Positions 63,516 through 64,000 of a stretch of DNA of 64,000 bases are shown one piece after another. Source of the DNA: Neisseria sicca (lineage in GTDB: Bacteria; Pseudomonadota; Gammaproteobacteria; Burkholderiales; Neisseriaceae); NCBI RefSeq assembly GCF_017753665.1, contig NZ_CP072524.1:434001-498000 (forward strand). Direction: 5' to 3'. The notes under the pieces are model-generated. The model made no database searches and was not told where the DNA came from. It saw nothing but the letters and a program-made list of their open reading frames with translations. The first letter of the stretch is position 1. Every line of letters starts with the position of its first letter. The position numbers were made by a program, and so were the translations under genes.

Positions 63516-64000
63516 TTAAGGCGACAGCCGCTCGCGTATCCAGTTGCCGTCAACCAAGCGGTATTGGATGCGGTCGTGCAGGCGGCTGGGGCGGCCCTGC
63601 CAGAATTCGATGCGGTCGGGAATGACGAGATAGCCGCCCCAATGCGGCGGACGCGGGACGTGCAGCGGGTGTTTCGCGCCTACGGCAGTGGCTTTGGCAA
63701 CCAACATCGCTTTGCTCGACAACACTTCGCTTTGCGCGCTTGCCCATGCGCCGATGCGGCTGGTGTAGGGGCGGCTGTCGAAATATTCGTCCGAAGCGGC
63801 GGCATCCAGTTTTTCGATGCGTCCTTCAACGCGCACCTGCCGCTCCAGTTCCGGCCAGAAAAACGTCATGGCGGCAAACGGATGCGCGTCAAACGAACGT
63901 CCTTTGCGGCTTAAGTAATTGCTGAAAAAAACGAATCCCCGCGGATTGACCTCTTTCAGCAGCACCATGCGGCTGTTCGGCCTGCCGTCTTCGCCCACGG
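63516..64000 (-). CDS. pdxH: Pyridoxamine 5'-phosphate oxidase, 5' end beyond the window
   Basis: About 160 residues of the C-terminal part of PdxH; the start lies beyond base 64000. The FMN and PLP residues are visible: GRPNSRMVLLKEVNPRGFVFFSNYLSRKG, FFWPELERQVRVEGR, YFDSRPYTSRIGAWAS, PRPPHWGGYLVIPDRIEFWQGRPSRLHDR and the terminal WIRERLSP. It oxidises PNP and PMP to PLP. A single DUS at about 63456-63471 lies beyond its stop. Confidence 0.95.
   Translation of the reverse strand, partial: VGEDGRPNSRMVLLKEVNPRGFVFFSNYLSRKGRSFDAHPFAAMTFFWPELERQVRVEGRIEKLDAAASDEYFDSRPYTSRIGAWASAQSEVLSSKAMLVAKATAVGAKHPLHVPRPPHWGGYLVIPDRIEFWQGRPSRLHDRIQYRLVDGNWIRERLSP

Overview
The window is a chromosomal segment of a commensal Neisseria, most likely of the N. 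mucosa / N. sicca / N. macacae group. The main evidence is the DNA uptake sequence (DUS). The dominant 12-mer is AGGTCGTCTGAA, the dialect attributed to that group, and it occurs dozens of times, often as inverted pairs after genes. The classical GCCGTCTGAA core is a clear minority. Other Neisseria hallmarks are five Correia (CREE) elements, dRS3-type 20-bp palindromes and an IS5-type insertion sequence. Gene content (LOS heptose and lipid A enzymes, ptsN-hprK-rapZ, Clp, a Slam-type protein) fits. The identification is inference; no database was searched.

Layout. 1-1650: an IS5-family element sits inside a MITE-like element with the same terminal repeats, followed by a full-length CREE. 1.8-9.2 kb (minus): an oligopeptide ABC importer (oppA, B, C and a fused oppDF) with an Xaa-Pro aminopeptidase between oppA and oppB. 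9.5-10.5 kb: a porin. 10.9-12.8 kb: a ZnuC/ZnuB-type metal importer with a tiny coupled leader protein, a Zur-like box and no binding protein nearby. 13.0-16.1 kb: a surface lipoprotein with its Slam translocon and a divergent HTH regulator. This is the most interesting accessory module in the window. 16.1-24.9 kb: clpA-clpS, a cold-shock protein, a DMT transporter, a hemolysin III protein, glnD and a small HTH gene. 25.3-30.8 kb (minus): rplY, prs, three identical tRNA-Gln genes, ispE, lolB and a TPR protein.

30.9-40.3 kb (plus): a CoA-type Nudix hydrolase, galU, an rluF-type pseudouridine synthase, ubiA, ptsN-hprK-rapZ, a small lipoprotein abutting a short CREE, rbgA and dapE. 40.3-40.9 kb: a direct duplication of about 263 bp. 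41-48.4 kb: an AraC regulator, a PEBP-like protein, ogt, argF, argS, a TauE-type permease and pssA. 48.9-54.4 kb: xseA, lpxK, a DUF2059 protein, a Trm112-like protein, kdsB, a conserved hypothetical and adk. 54.4-54.9 kb: a repeat mosaic ending in a CREE that carries nine 9-bp tandem repeats. 54.9-58.3 kb: pyrF, an AT-rich DUF2185-like gene, hldA and hldD. 58.3-64 kb (minus): dapC, a nitronate monooxygenase-like protein, an aldose-1-epimerase-like protein, rluB and a pdxH truncated by the window end.

The genes form functional groups: peptide import plus proline-peptide hydrolysis; LOS and envelope assembly (kdsB, lpxK, hldA, hldD, lolB, galU, pssA); lysine/peptidoglycan precursors (dapE, dapC); arginine (argF, argS); and the nitrogen/PTS regulators glnD, ptsN, hprK and rapZ. 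Many start codons were moved inside the longest reading frame, because the upstream extension is only a translated DUS or lacks a ribosome-binding site.
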